26,542 nt of DNA from an uncultured Collinsella sp. Its GTDB lineage: Bacteria; Actinomycetota; Coriobacteriia; Coriobacteriales; Coriobacteriaceae. The stretch covers positions 1 through 26,542 of the forward strand of contig URNI01000017.1 in the NCBI GenBank assembly GCA_900549135.1, written 5' to 3'. The notes beneath the pieces were generated by a model, which ran no database searches, was not told the origin of the DNA, and saw only the letters and a list, made by a program, of their open reading frames with translations. The translations under genes and the position numbers were made by a program. This document shows, one piece after another, positions 8,045 through 15,195 of the stretch (within the stretch, counting starts at the first letter, position 1; the number at the start of each line of letters is the position of its first letter).

Positions 8045-8077
8045 AGGCCTCATGCAGAGTTTTGCATGAGGCCTTTT
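8045..8077 (+). terminator. mntP terminator
   Basis: A 12-bp perfect stem (8045-8056 with 8063-8074), a 6-nt loop and a short T-run. The top of the stem and loop (8053-8066) is also the first of three TGCA-N6-TGCA copies of the hipBA operator. Confidence 0.85.
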
Positions 8078-8120
8078 CATGCAGACTTTTGCATGTCATA
8101 CTATGATGCAAAAGTCTGCA
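8053..8120 (+). promoter_or_regulatory. Three-copy hipBA operator and promoter
   Basis: Three copies of TGCA-N6-TGCA start at 8053, 8080 and 8107, exactly 27 bp apart. Copies 2 and 3 are the arms of a perfect 15-bp inverted repeat (8080-8094 with 8106-8120). A candidate -10 (TACTAT, 8099-8104) lies between copies 2 and 3, with a weak -35 (TTCATG, 8076-8081) at 17-bp spacing. Repressor bound here would cover the promoter. Binding by the HipB-like protein is inferred from position and from the known autoregulation of hipBA operons. Confidence 0.75.
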
Positions 8121-8135
8121 CGTTAGGAGATCGCC

Positions 8136-8567
8136 GTGGATACCCTTCCCATCACCACACCGCGCCAAGCTGGCATCTACGTGCGCCAGGCACGCGAGGC
8201 TCAGGGTCTCACCCGTGCCGCCCTCGCTAATAAGGCCGGTGTTTCGGAGCGCCTGCTCGCATCGCTCGAGCTGGGAGATGCCACGGGCATTCGGCTCGAC
8301 AAGCTGTTGACCGTCTTTAACGCACTCGGCATAGGTCTCTTTGCGCAAAGCGATAACGACTCCATCGCATCGCCCTCCGAACATCCGATGACGATAGCGG
8401 ACCTCCCTATCGCGAACTCGAATGCCCTGCCAAAGCCAAGCGTAGGCAGACGACCCGCTCGACAAGGAACGCCAGCTTTCTATGGTGCCTTGCTGGCCCA
8501 AATCGCAGCCGAGCAAGGCCTTTCCGGCACTTCAGACCTCTCCTTTGGCTGTAAGGTTGTGAAATAA
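8136..8567 (+). CDS. HipB-like XRE-family antitoxin/repressor
   Basis: A 143-residue protein with an N-terminal Cro/C1-type helix-turn-helix at about 14-60 (VRQAREAQGLTRAALANKAGVSERLLASLELG). The C-terminal ~80 residues look flexible, with Pro, Ala and Ser stretches. It starts with GTG at 8136; TAGGAGA (8124-8130) is a good Shine-Dalgarno. The stop codon abuts the ATG of the downstream hipA gene with no gap, the classic antitoxin-toxin order and coupling. In known systems HipB binds HipA, blocks its kinase activity and represses the operon. It is longer than E. coli HipB (88 residues), and the tail may contact its partner. Confidence 0.85.
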   Translation: MDTLPITTPRQAGIYVRQAREAQGLTRAALANKAGVSERLLASLELGDATGIRLDKLLTVFNALGIGLFAQSDNDSIASPSEHPMTIADLPIANSNALPKPSVGRRPARQGTPAFYGALLAQIAAEQGLSGTSDLSFGCKVVK

Positions 8568-9872
8568 ATGGCAGAAATGGAGCTTGCGACCCTCATTTGT
8601 GGCGAAATCGCCGGCACTCTCCGGCAAGACGAGCATGGACTCTGCAGCTTTGTATACGCCCCAACCTATCGCGGAGCACCGCTATCGTTAACAATGCCGC
8701 TTTCCAATCGCACATATGGCCATAACATCGTCCGTCCGTTCCTATTTGGCCTTTTGCCCGACAGCCAAGAGCAGCGTCGCGCTATTGCCGCCGAGCATGA
8801 CGTTGCATCCAACAACCCCGTCGCCCTCTTGTGCCATATCGGTCTTGACTGCGCGGGGGCCGTTCAGTTTTGTCGAGCCGATCAATTAGATGCCGCCCAC
8901 GGCAGGGTCTCAGCATACCGCCCGCTTACCAATTCTCAAATCGCTCACAAGCTCAAAGCAATTCGCGATGACGAAAGAGAGACATGGATGGGCTCCAACG
9001 AAAGCTGGTCCCTGGGCGGCAACCAAGGCAAATTTGCACTAGCTTGGCATGATGGACAATGGTGCGAATGTCTAGGGTCATCCCCCACTACCCATATCTT
9101 CAAAAATGGTGTCGTTGGGTTCAAACATCAGGCCTTAAACGAATTCGTCTGCATGAAAACAGCTCGGCGTGTTGGCATTCCAACTGCCAACGTCTCCTAT
9201 TGCACATTTGAAGACGAAGCTGCGCTCGTCGTTGAACGGTACGACAGAATGGTCAATAGCAGCGGAAATATCGAAAGGCTGCATCAGGAGGACTTTTGCC
9301 AGGCACTCGGTGTATTGCCAACCCAGAAATACACCGCCGACGGAGGACCAACTACACGAGACATCCAAGAACGACTGATTAACACAGTCCCCCACCACAT
9401 GAATCTTGTGCTTTTTACCTATATGTTGTTCTATAACGCCATTATCGGAGCGCCTGACGCACACGCTAAAAACTACTCGCTCATCCTAGGCAAAGGCACA
9501 AACGCGGCGCTCGCACCCATGTACGATGTCGCATCGGGCTTAGCATACGAACGTATGCGGCGAAAAGCGCGCCTTGCCATGAGCGTTGGCGGCGAAAATC
9601 GTGTGGGGCGCATCGGTCCAGGCGCTATCCGCCGATACCACGGTATGGGAGACCCCGCGCTAGAGGCGACGCTCACCGATGCCGGGCTATCCGAGAAGTT
9701 TTGCTTTGCAACCATGATGGACCTCGCCTACGAGGTGCCCATTTGCATGGAAGAGGTCATGGACGAATACGCCGACCTGCCCGGCATGGCGGACCTGCGC
9801 GAGCATATGCTCGGCCCCGTCCGCGAAAACTGCCAGCGCACCCTCGACCTCATCAGGGCAGAAATGGACTAG
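8568..9872 (+). CDS. HipA-type serine/threonine kinase toxin
   Basis: A 434-residue protein with the full HipA layout: an N-terminal subdomain (about 1-110) and a kinase core. SLGGNQGKFAL (148-158) aligns with the flexible P-loop of E. coli HipA, and Ser148 lies where that protein is autophosphorylated. Lys179 (HIFK) is a likely ATP-contacting residue. HQEDFCQALG is a family motif. The catalytic loop PDAHAKN contains Asp297, and the metal-binding Asp320 is in MYDVAS. No key residue is missing, so it is probably active. E. coli HipA phosphorylates glutamyl-tRNA synthetase and causes growth arrest; the target here is not known. Its codon use looks less GC-biased than that of neighbours such as pepD, compatible with transfer. 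Confidence 0.9.
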   Translation: MAEMELATLICGEIAGTLRQDEHGLCSFVYAPTYRGAPLSLTMPLSNRTYGHNIVRPFLFGLLPDSQEQRRAIAAEHDVASNNPVALLCHIGLDCAGAVQFCRADQLDAAHGRVSAYRPLTNSQIAHKLKAIRDDERETWMGSNESWSLGGNQGKFALAWHDGQWCECLGSSPTTHIFKNGVVGFKHQALNEFVCMKTARRVGIPTANVSYCTFEDEAALVVERYDRMVNSSGNIERLHQEDFCQALGVLPTQKYTADGGPTTRDIQERLINTVPHHMNLVLFTYMLFYNAIIGAPDAHAKNYSLILGKGTNAALAPMYDVASGLAYERMRRKARLAMSVGGENRVGRIGPGAIRRYHGMGDPALEATLTDAGLSEKFCFATMMDLAYEVPICMEEVMDEYADLPGMADLREHMLGPVRENCQRTLDLIRAEMD

Positions 9873-9893
9873 GTGGCCGTAATTTCGCAATTA

Positions 9894-9943
9894 TCAAACA
9901 AAAGAGGGGGGGCACCCGTCGCAAAAGCTCAGATGCCCCCTCT
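9894..9943 (-). terminator. Terminator after pepD (perhaps bidirectional)
   Basis: A G-rich arm (9903-9914) pairs with 9934-9943, allowing one or two unpaired G. On the minus strand it is followed by CTTTTGTTT. It may also mark the end of the converging hipA transcript, but there is no T-run on that side. A second hairpin (9963-9970 with 9986-9993, 8-bp perfect stem) lies between it and the pepD stop. Confidence 0.65.
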
Positions 9944-9999
9944 CGTAATGTCATTTGCAATCCGCTAGCACGTGACTCGAACTGCTGCTAGCGCGACCT

Positions 10000-11457
10000 T
10001 TACGCAGCAAGGCGCTTGAGGACGTCGATGAGCAGCTCGTAGAAGCGCTCGGCAGAAGCGAGCTCCATGCTCTCGTCCGGGGTGTGGACATCGGAGAGCG
10101 TCGGGCCCACGGCGATGGCGTCCAGGCCGTGCAGGGCCTCGGCAAACAGGCCGCACTCAAGGCCGGCGTGAATGGACTCGATGCGCAGCTCGGAACCAAA
10201 GAGCTCGCGATAGCTCTCGACGAAGACGTCGCGGACCGGCGAATGCTCGGCATAGCTCCAGCCGGGATACTCAAACTCAAACTTGGCGTCAAAGCCCAGG
10301 ACATCGGCCAGCGTCTGCAGGCGGTCCTTGAACTCGTTCTGCAGCGAGGTGATCGAGGAGCGCGGGGACAGCATGATCTTGACCTCGTCGTCAGAAGTGG
10401 CAACCACACCGATGTTGGAGGAAACCTCGACGGAGCCGTCGGTGGCGACGTTGCGGCGAATCACGCCGTTAGGGGCAAGGCGCAGGGCGCGGATGAGGGC
10501 AAGCGCGGACTTCTGGTCCATGGCCTCAACCTCGGCGTCGTCGGCAATCTCGACGGTGCAAGTAAAGCCGGGGTCGAAGACCTCGAGCTCGGCAGTGACG
10601 TCGGCGATGATGCCCTTTGCGATCTGGGCCGCGGCCTCGGCGGCAGCGTGGTCGGCGTAAACCAGCTCGGCCTTGCACTCACGGTTGATGGCGTTGTCCT
10701 TGGTGCCGCCGTTAAAGCTAACGATAGCGGGCTCGCCGGCAACCATCAGGCGGTCGATGATGCGGGCCATGATGAGGTTGCCGTTGCCGCGCTCCAGGTT
10801 GATATCGCTGCCGGAGTGGCCGCCCAGCAGGCCGGAGATGTCGAGCGTGAGGGTGCTACCGGTCTTGTGCTCGCGCGCGATCGGGCAGGTGTAGGTAACG
10901 ACGACACCGCCGGCGCAGCTGACGGTAGCAACGCCCTCTTCCTCGGAGTCGAGGTTAATCATGGTGCGGGCGCTAATCTGGGACTTGTCGAGCGTCTCGG
11001 CGCCGACCAGGCCAGTCTCCTCGTCGGTGGTGAATACGCACTCGAGGGCGGGGTGAACGATCGAATCGTCATCGAGAACAGTGAGCATCAGAGCGACGGC
11101 AATACCGTTGTCGGCGCCCAGAGTGGTGCCGTTAGCGGTGAGGACGCCGTCCTTGACGACCAGGTCGATACCATCGGTCGTAAAGTCGTGCTCAACGGAG
11201 CCCAACTTGTCGCACACCATATCGATGTGGCCCTGCAGCATCACGGTCGGGGCATTCTCGGCACCGGCAGATGCGGGCTTGCGAATGATGACGTTGTAGA
11301 CCTCGTCCTGGTACACATCGAGACCGCGCTCCTTGGCAAACGCAACCAGGAAATCGCTGATGCCCTTCTCGTTGCCAGACCCACGGGGGATCGCGCTGAC
11401 CTCCTCAAAGAAATGGAACAGCTGGGCGGGCTCGTAGCCGGTAATCTTGTAGTCCAT
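10000..11457 (-). CDS. pepD: Aminoacyl-histidine dipeptidase (peptidase M20C)
   Basis: A 485-residue zinc peptidase that cleaves Xaa-His dipeptides such as carnosine-like substrates. The length equals that of E. coli PepD. Metal-site motifs are present: GHIDMVCDK (His77, Asp79), GTTLGADNGIAVAL, and the catalytic Glu pair in TTDEETGLVGA. The dimerisation/lid segment includes LLGGHSGSDINLERGNGN, and HAGLECGLF lies near the C-terminus. The ATG at 11457 has AGGAGG just upstream (11462-11467), so the longer reading to 11562 is rejected. The gene is monocistronic, between a candidate promoter and the terminator at 9894-9943. It probably serves peptide scavenging in the cytoplasm. Confidence 0.95.
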   Translation of the reverse strand: MDYKITGYEPAQLFHFFEEVSAIPRGSGNEKGISDFLVAFAKERGLDVYQDEVYNVIIRKPASAGAENAPTVMLQGHIDMVCDKLGSVEHDFTTDGIDLVVKDGVLTANGTTLGADNGIAVALMLTVLDDDSIVHPALECVFTTDEETGLVGAETLDKSQISARTMINLDSEEEGVATVSCAGGVVVTYTCPIAREHKTGSTLTLDISGLLGGHSGSDINLERGNGNLIMARIIDRLMVAGEPAIVSFNGGTKDNAINRECKAELVYADHAAAEAAAQIAKGIIADVTAELEVFDPGFTCTVEIADDAEVEAMDQKSALALIRALRLAPNGVIRRNVATDGSVEVSSNIGVVATSDDEVKIMLSPRSSITSLQNEFKDRLQTLADVLGFDAKFEFEYPGWSYAEHSPVRDVFVESYRELFGSELRIESIHAGLECGLFAEALHGLDAIAVGPTLSDVHTPDESMELASAERFYELLIDVLKRLAA

Positions 11458-11501
11458 GGTGCCTCCTTGGCGCAACTGGTTAGACAGTAAGACATGCGAC
11501 T

Positions 11502-11530
11502 TGTATATTCCCAGACTTTGCGTGCATAAA
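11502..11530 (-). promoter_or_regulatory. Candidate pepD promoter
   Basis: On the minus strand, TTTATG (11525-11530), a 17-bp spacer and TATACA (11502-11507) give a plausible sigma-70-type promoter with a leader of about 38 nt to the pepD ATG. A 7-bp inverted repeat (ACTGGTT near 11476, AACCAGT near 11529) flanks it. Assigned by pattern only. Confidence 0.45.
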
Positions 11531-11609
11531 CCAGTCGAAAACGCCGAGCGCCCTCGCATCATCGGCTAACGGTGGACCGCATAGCGTAACGGTCACAACT
11601 TCGCAGCTC

Positions 11610-11645
11610 TACAAATCGAGGCGCCCTTGCCAGAGCGCCTCGATT
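11610..11645 (-). terminator. clpC terminator
   Basis: An 11-bp perfect stem (11614-11624 with 11635-11645) with a 10-nt loop. It is followed on the minus strand by TTTGTAG, a weak T-tract. It lies 26 bp past the clpC stop. Confidence 0.65.
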
Positions 11646-11670
11646 GCGCGTATCAAATTGTCGCCACGCC

Positions 11671-14313
11671 CTACAGCGCGCCGGAACCGGCTTGCATCAT
11701 GCCGCCGGGGCCCGAGGTCACGCCGCCGCTCACGGGCGCGGCGTTGCCGGTGTGCGGTACCGCCGGGGCGGTATCGCCACCAAGCGTGCCCGCCGGACGC
11801 GGTGCCGGGATCTCGCCCGTGCCGCGGCTAAAGACAAACTTGCCATCGGCCACGTCGCACAGGACGGTATCGCCCTCGCCCCACTCGCCAGCCAGCAGTT
11901 CCTCGGACAGCGGATCCTCGATGAGCTTTTGGATGGCACGACGCAGCGGACGCGCGCCGTTGGTGAGGTCGGTACCCTCCGCCACAATCTTGTCGTAGGC
12001 CGCATCGGTAAGCTTGATGTTCATGCCGTTTGCGATCAGGCGCTGGCGCAGATCGTCCACCAGCAGGTGCGCAATCTTGGTCAGGTTCTCGCCCGAGAGC
12101 TTCTGGAACACCACGATGTCGTCGATACGGTTGAGCAGCTCGGGGCGGAACAGGCGCTTGAGCTCGCCCATCGCGCGGCCGCGGATCTCACTCGAGGTGA
12201 GGCCCTGCTCGCCGGTGGTGCCAAAGCCAACGCTCGCATCCTGCGCGATCTCGCGGGCGCCCACGTTTGACGTCATGATGATCACCGTATTGCGGAAGTC
12301 GACCGTCTTGCCCTGGCTATCGGTCAGACGGCCCTCCTCCAACACCTGCAGCAGGATATTGAAGATGTCGGGGTGCGCCTTCTCGATCTCGTCGAACAGC
12401 ACGACCGAGTACGGGTGACGGCGAACAGCCTTGGTGAGCTGGCCGCCCTCGTCGTGGCCCACATAGCCCGGGGGGCTACCGATGAGCTTGGAGACCTCGA
12501 ACTCACTGCCAAACTCCGACATATCGAAGCTGATGAGCGCGTCCTTGCTGCCAAAGAGATACTCGGCGAGCGTCTTGGCGAGCTCGGTTTTGCCCGTGCC
12601 GGTGGGGCCCAGGAAGATAAAGCTGCCGCCGGGGCGACGCGGGTCCTTGAGCGGCGAGCGGCTGCGGCGCACGGCCTTGGCAACGGCCTCGACGGCCTCG
12701 TCCTGACCGATGATGCGCGTCTTGAGCACGCTTTCGGCCTGCAGCAGGCGGCGGCTCTCGCTCTCGGTGAGCGAGGACACCGGCACGCCCGAGGTCACGG
12801 ACACGATGTCGGCAATCTGGGAGACATCGATGGTGAGCGGGCTGGCGTCGAGCTCGGCCGTCCAGGCAGCCTTGGCCTCGGCGAGCTCAATCTCGGCAGC
12901 CTTTTGCTGCTCGGTGATCTCGGCGGCCTTGTTCATGTCGTCGCTCTCGGTGGCCTCCTGCGCGGCGGCCTTAAGCTCCTCCACGCGATGCTCGGCCTCG
13001 CGCACCGGCTCGGGCGCGCGGTTGGCGGCGATGCGGGCGCGGGCGCCGGCCTCGTCAATGAGGTCGATGGCCTTATCGGGCAGGAAGCGATCCTGGATGT
13101 AGCGGTCGGAGAGGTTCGCGGCGGCCTCGATAGCACCCTGCGTATAGCGCACATGGTGGTGCTCCTCGTAGCGCGGCTTGAGCGCGGTCAGGATCTTGAC
13201 CGTGTCCTCGACGCTCGGCTCCTCGACATCGATGGTCTGGAAGCGACGCTCGAAGGCCGGGTCCTTGGTGAGGTACTTGCGGAATTCCTCGGCCGTGGTG
13301 GCGCCGATAATCTGGAAGGCACCGCGCGCGAGCACGGGCTTGAGCATGGAGCTCGCGTCGATGGAGCCCTCGGCAGAGCCGGCACCGATGATGGTGTGCA
13401 TCTCGTCAATAAACAGGATGACGTCATCGGCTTCGGTGGCCTCCTGGATCACGTTCTTGAGGCGCTCCTCAAACTCGCCGCGATACTTGGCACCCGCCAC
13501 GAGGCCCGGCAGGTCGAGCGTCCAGATATTCTGGTTCATGAGGTTCTCGGGCACGTTGCCGGCTGCAATCTGCTGAGCCAGGCCCTCGACGATAGCCGTC
13601 TTGCCCACGCCGGGGTCGCCCAGAATGAGCGGGTTGTTCTTGGTGCGGCGCGAAAGAATTTCCATCATACGCTGGACTTCCTTTTCGCGACCGATTACGG
13701 GGTCGAGCTCACCGTCGCGCGCCTTCTGTGTGAGGTTGGTCGCGAACTGCTTAAGCGTATCGGTGCCACTCCCCTTTTGCTGAGAGGCATCCGAGCCGCT
13801 AAAGAACGGCAGGCCCGCACCGGGACGACCAGCACCGGTGCCGGCGAGCGGACGCTTCTTGTCCTGGTCCTTGGCGGTGAGTTTCTCGATAGCCTTTTTG
13901 ATGGAGGCGGACGACACACCCAGGCGCATGAGGATGTCCATGGCCATGCCGTTGCCCTCTTCGACGATGCCGATCAGCAAGTGCTCGGTCGACACGTAGG
14001 TCTGGTTGTTCTCACGCGCCACACGGAATGAACGCTCCATCACACTAATGACGAGAGGCGTAAAGGCGAGCTTGGCCGCCTCGGTCTCCTCACTGGGCTC
14101 GGGAACCGTGGTCTGGACCTCTTTGAGAGTATCCATGATGTCATCGTAGGAGATGTCGAGCGAACGCAGTGCCTCGGCGGCAATGCCCTCGTCCTCCTTG
14201 GCAAGCGCGAGCAGCAAGTGCTCGGTGCCCACCTTATTTGAATGAAGATCGAGCGCCTCCTGCTTGGCCATAGACATGACCTTACGCGCGCGATCGGTAA
14301 ATCTATCTAACAT
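11671..14313 (-). CDS. clpC: ATP-dependent Clp protease ATP-binding subunit ClpC
   Basis: An 880-residue AAA+ unfoldase that feeds substrates to ClpP. Two Clp-N repeats occupy about 1-145. The first AAA+ module has Walker A GDPGVGKT (232-239) and a Walker B in VILFIDEMHT. A helical middle region lies at about 430-490, and the second module has Walker A GPTGTGKT (569-576) and VVLFDEIEKAHPD. VGF (695-697) sits where the ClpP-docking loop is expected. The last ~50 residues are a low-complexity Pro/Gly/Ala tail, longer than I expect for ClpC. The ATG at 14313 (MLDRFTDRARKVM) matches the family start and has AAGGA upstream. No ctsR or mcsAB is adjacent, unlike Bacillus. Confidence 0.95.
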   Translation of the reverse strand: MLDRFTDRARKVMSMAKQEALDLHSNKVGTEHLLLALAKEDEGIAAEALRSLDISYDDIMDTLKEVQTTVPEPSEETEAAKLAFTPLVISVMERSFRVARENNQTYVSTEHLLIGIVEEGNGMAMDILMRLGVSSASIKKAIEKLTAKDQDKKRPLAGTGAGRPGAGLPFFSGSDASQQKGSGTDTLKQFATNLTQKARDGELDPVIGREKEVQRMMEILSRRTKNNPLILGDPGVGKTAIVEGLAQQIAAGNVPENLMNQNIWTLDLPGLVAGAKYRGEFEERLKNVIQEATEADDVILFIDEMHTIIGAGSAEGSIDASSMLKPVLARGAFQIIGATTAEEFRKYLTKDPAFERRFQTIDVEEPSVEDTVKILTALKPRYEEHHHVRYTQGAIEAAANLSDRYIQDRFLPDKAIDLIDEAGARARIAANRAPEPVREAEHRVEELKAAAQEATESDDMNKAAEITEQQKAAEIELAEAKAAWTAELDASPLTIDVSQIADIVSVTSGVPVSSLTESESRRLLQAESVLKTRIIGQDEAVEAVAKAVRRSRSPLKDPRRPGGSFIFLGPTGTGKTELAKTLAEYLFGSKDALISFDMSEFGSEFEVSKLIGSPPGYVGHDEGGQLTKAVRRHPYSVVLFDEIEKAHPDIFNILLQVLEEGRLTDSQGKTVDFRNTVIIMTSNVGAREIAQDASVGFGTTGEQGLTSSEIRGRAMGELKRLFRPELLNRIDDIVVFQKLSGENLTKIAHLLVDDLRQRLIANGMNIKLTDAAYDKIVAEGTDLTNGARPLRRAIQKLIEDPLSEELLAGEWGEGDTVLCDVADGKFVFSRGTGEIPAPRPAGTLGGDTAPAVPHTGNAAPVSGGVTSGPGGMMQAGSGAL

Positions 14314-14343
14314 GCTCGTTTCCTTACATGAGTTCATCGAAAT

Positions 14344-14371
14344 CAAAACGCCCGCCCGTCGGCGGCGCTTT
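14344..14371 (-). promoter_or_regulatory. Stem-loop in the clpC leader
   Basis: A GC-rich hairpin flanked by AAAA and TTTT (12-bp arms with two mismatches) lies 31 bp before the clpC start codon. It looks like an attenuator or a remnant terminator in the leader. Confidence 0.4.
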
Positions 14372-14395
14372 TGTCTCTTTACCCACAGGTTGTCT

Positions 14396-14424
14396 ATGTT
14401 AACAGCTGGAGGAATATCTATAAA
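14396..14424 (-). promoter_or_regulatory. Candidate clpC promoter
   Basis: On the minus strand, TTTATA (14419-14424), a 17-bp spacer and TAACAT (14396-14401); each hexamer matches consensus at four of six positions. The leader would be about 75 nt and contain the stem-loop at 14344-14371. I see no CIRCE or HspR site and no convincing CtsR heptads. Confidence 0.45.
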
Positions 14425-14452
14425 CCCGGCTCACATGAATGCAGGTTATGAC

Positions 14453-14480
14453 CGCATCGCGGGACTCACCGCGCGATGCG
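14453..14480. repeat. Hairpin between tetR and clpC
   Basis: A 9-bp perfect stem (14453-14461 with 14472-14480) with a 10-nt loop lies about 26 bp past the TetR gene stop. There is no T-run on either strand, so I do not call it an intrinsic terminator, though it may end or protect the upstream transcript. Confidence 0.4.
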
Positions 14481-14505
14481 CGACGGGCGCCCCGCAAGAG
14501 AAACC

Positions 14506-15195
14506 CTAGGCGTCTTTCACCACGTCGGGACTCGTCGCACGCGATGCGCGATAGGCATCGGCCTCCTTGGAGACGCGTTCGAGCAGCTCGGATGTATCGA
14601 CGCCCTCGACTTGCGCGACCGTTTCCACCGTCTGCATGGCGACCGCCCTCAGGTACGCGCACGCGCTGTCCCCCAGCTGCTCGAGGTCTATCTCCTCGCC
14701 GCCCTCCCGGGCAAAGCCGACCGCCATCACAAAGCCCATGATGCCCGAGACCAGAAAGCCCACCGCAAAGCTCGAATCTGCCTTGAGCTCTTCTCCGTCG
14801 GGGTGGACGATCTCTCTCACGCGGTCGATGATGATCGTATGGATGCCCTGCACGACCTGCTCGGCGGCACCCGCCCTCATGGTGATGACGATGCGCCGCA
14901 GCAGACAGCGGACGTCGCGCCGGTCGAACGCCGAAAGGTCGCCCTCGCTCGAAAAATGCCAGAGGGCATCGGTGATGAGCTCGTTATCCTGCAGCAGCTG
15001 GGCTATGGCGATGGCGACGAGTTCATCGAAATCGTGAAAATAGTAGTAAAACGTTCCGCGATTGCACTGGGCGGCGCGGGTCACCTCGCCAACCGACAGC
15101 TCGAAGATGCTGTTGTTCTCGATGAGCTCCCAAAACGCCTCGATGATACGGGTGCGTGCATCGGGCGCATCGGCGTCCTTACGCGGTCTCGCCAT
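14506..15195 (-). CDS. TetR/AcrR-family transcriptional regulator
   Basis: A protein of about 229 residues with a TetR-type helix-turn-helix at roughly residues 15-60 (RIIEAFWELIENNSIFELSVGEVTRAAQCNRGTFYYYF, quoted in part). The NRGTFYYYF recognition helix is characteristic of the family. The rest is a helical ligand-binding and dimer domain (about 60-200). ATG 15195 and GTG 15204 are both possible starts; either overlaps the end of the giant activase gene (by 17 or 26 bp), so the two are translated from one mRNA. The regulator probably controls its own operon through the 21-bp palindrome at 19668-19688. The ligand is unknown; an acyl-CoA or fatty-acid signal would fit the partner, but that is a guess. 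Confidence 0.88.
   Translation of the reverse strand: MARPRKDADAPDARTRIIEAFWELIENNSIFELSVGEVTRAAQCNRGTFYYYFHDFDELVAIAIAQLLQDNELITDALWHFSSEGDLSAFDRRDVRCLLRRIVITMRAGAAEQVVQGIHTIIIDRVREIVHPDGEELKADSSFAVGFLVSGIMGFVMAVGFAREGGEEIDLEQLGDSACAYLRAVAMQTVETVAQVEGVDTSELLERVSKEADAYRASRATSPDVVKDA

Noticed and set aside
12373..14031. Plus-strand ORF of 552 codons opposite clpC, and similar ones opposite cysS (3245-4834), pepD (10084-11490) and lysS (22580-23788)
   Set aside because: Each is a shadow of a well-supported gene, with composition typical of antisense frames (Ala, Gly, Leu, Arg, Val, His).
14344..14400. CtsR-like heptads in the clpC leader (GGTAAA, ACAAA)
   Set aside because: The two halves lack the required spacing and several consensus bases.
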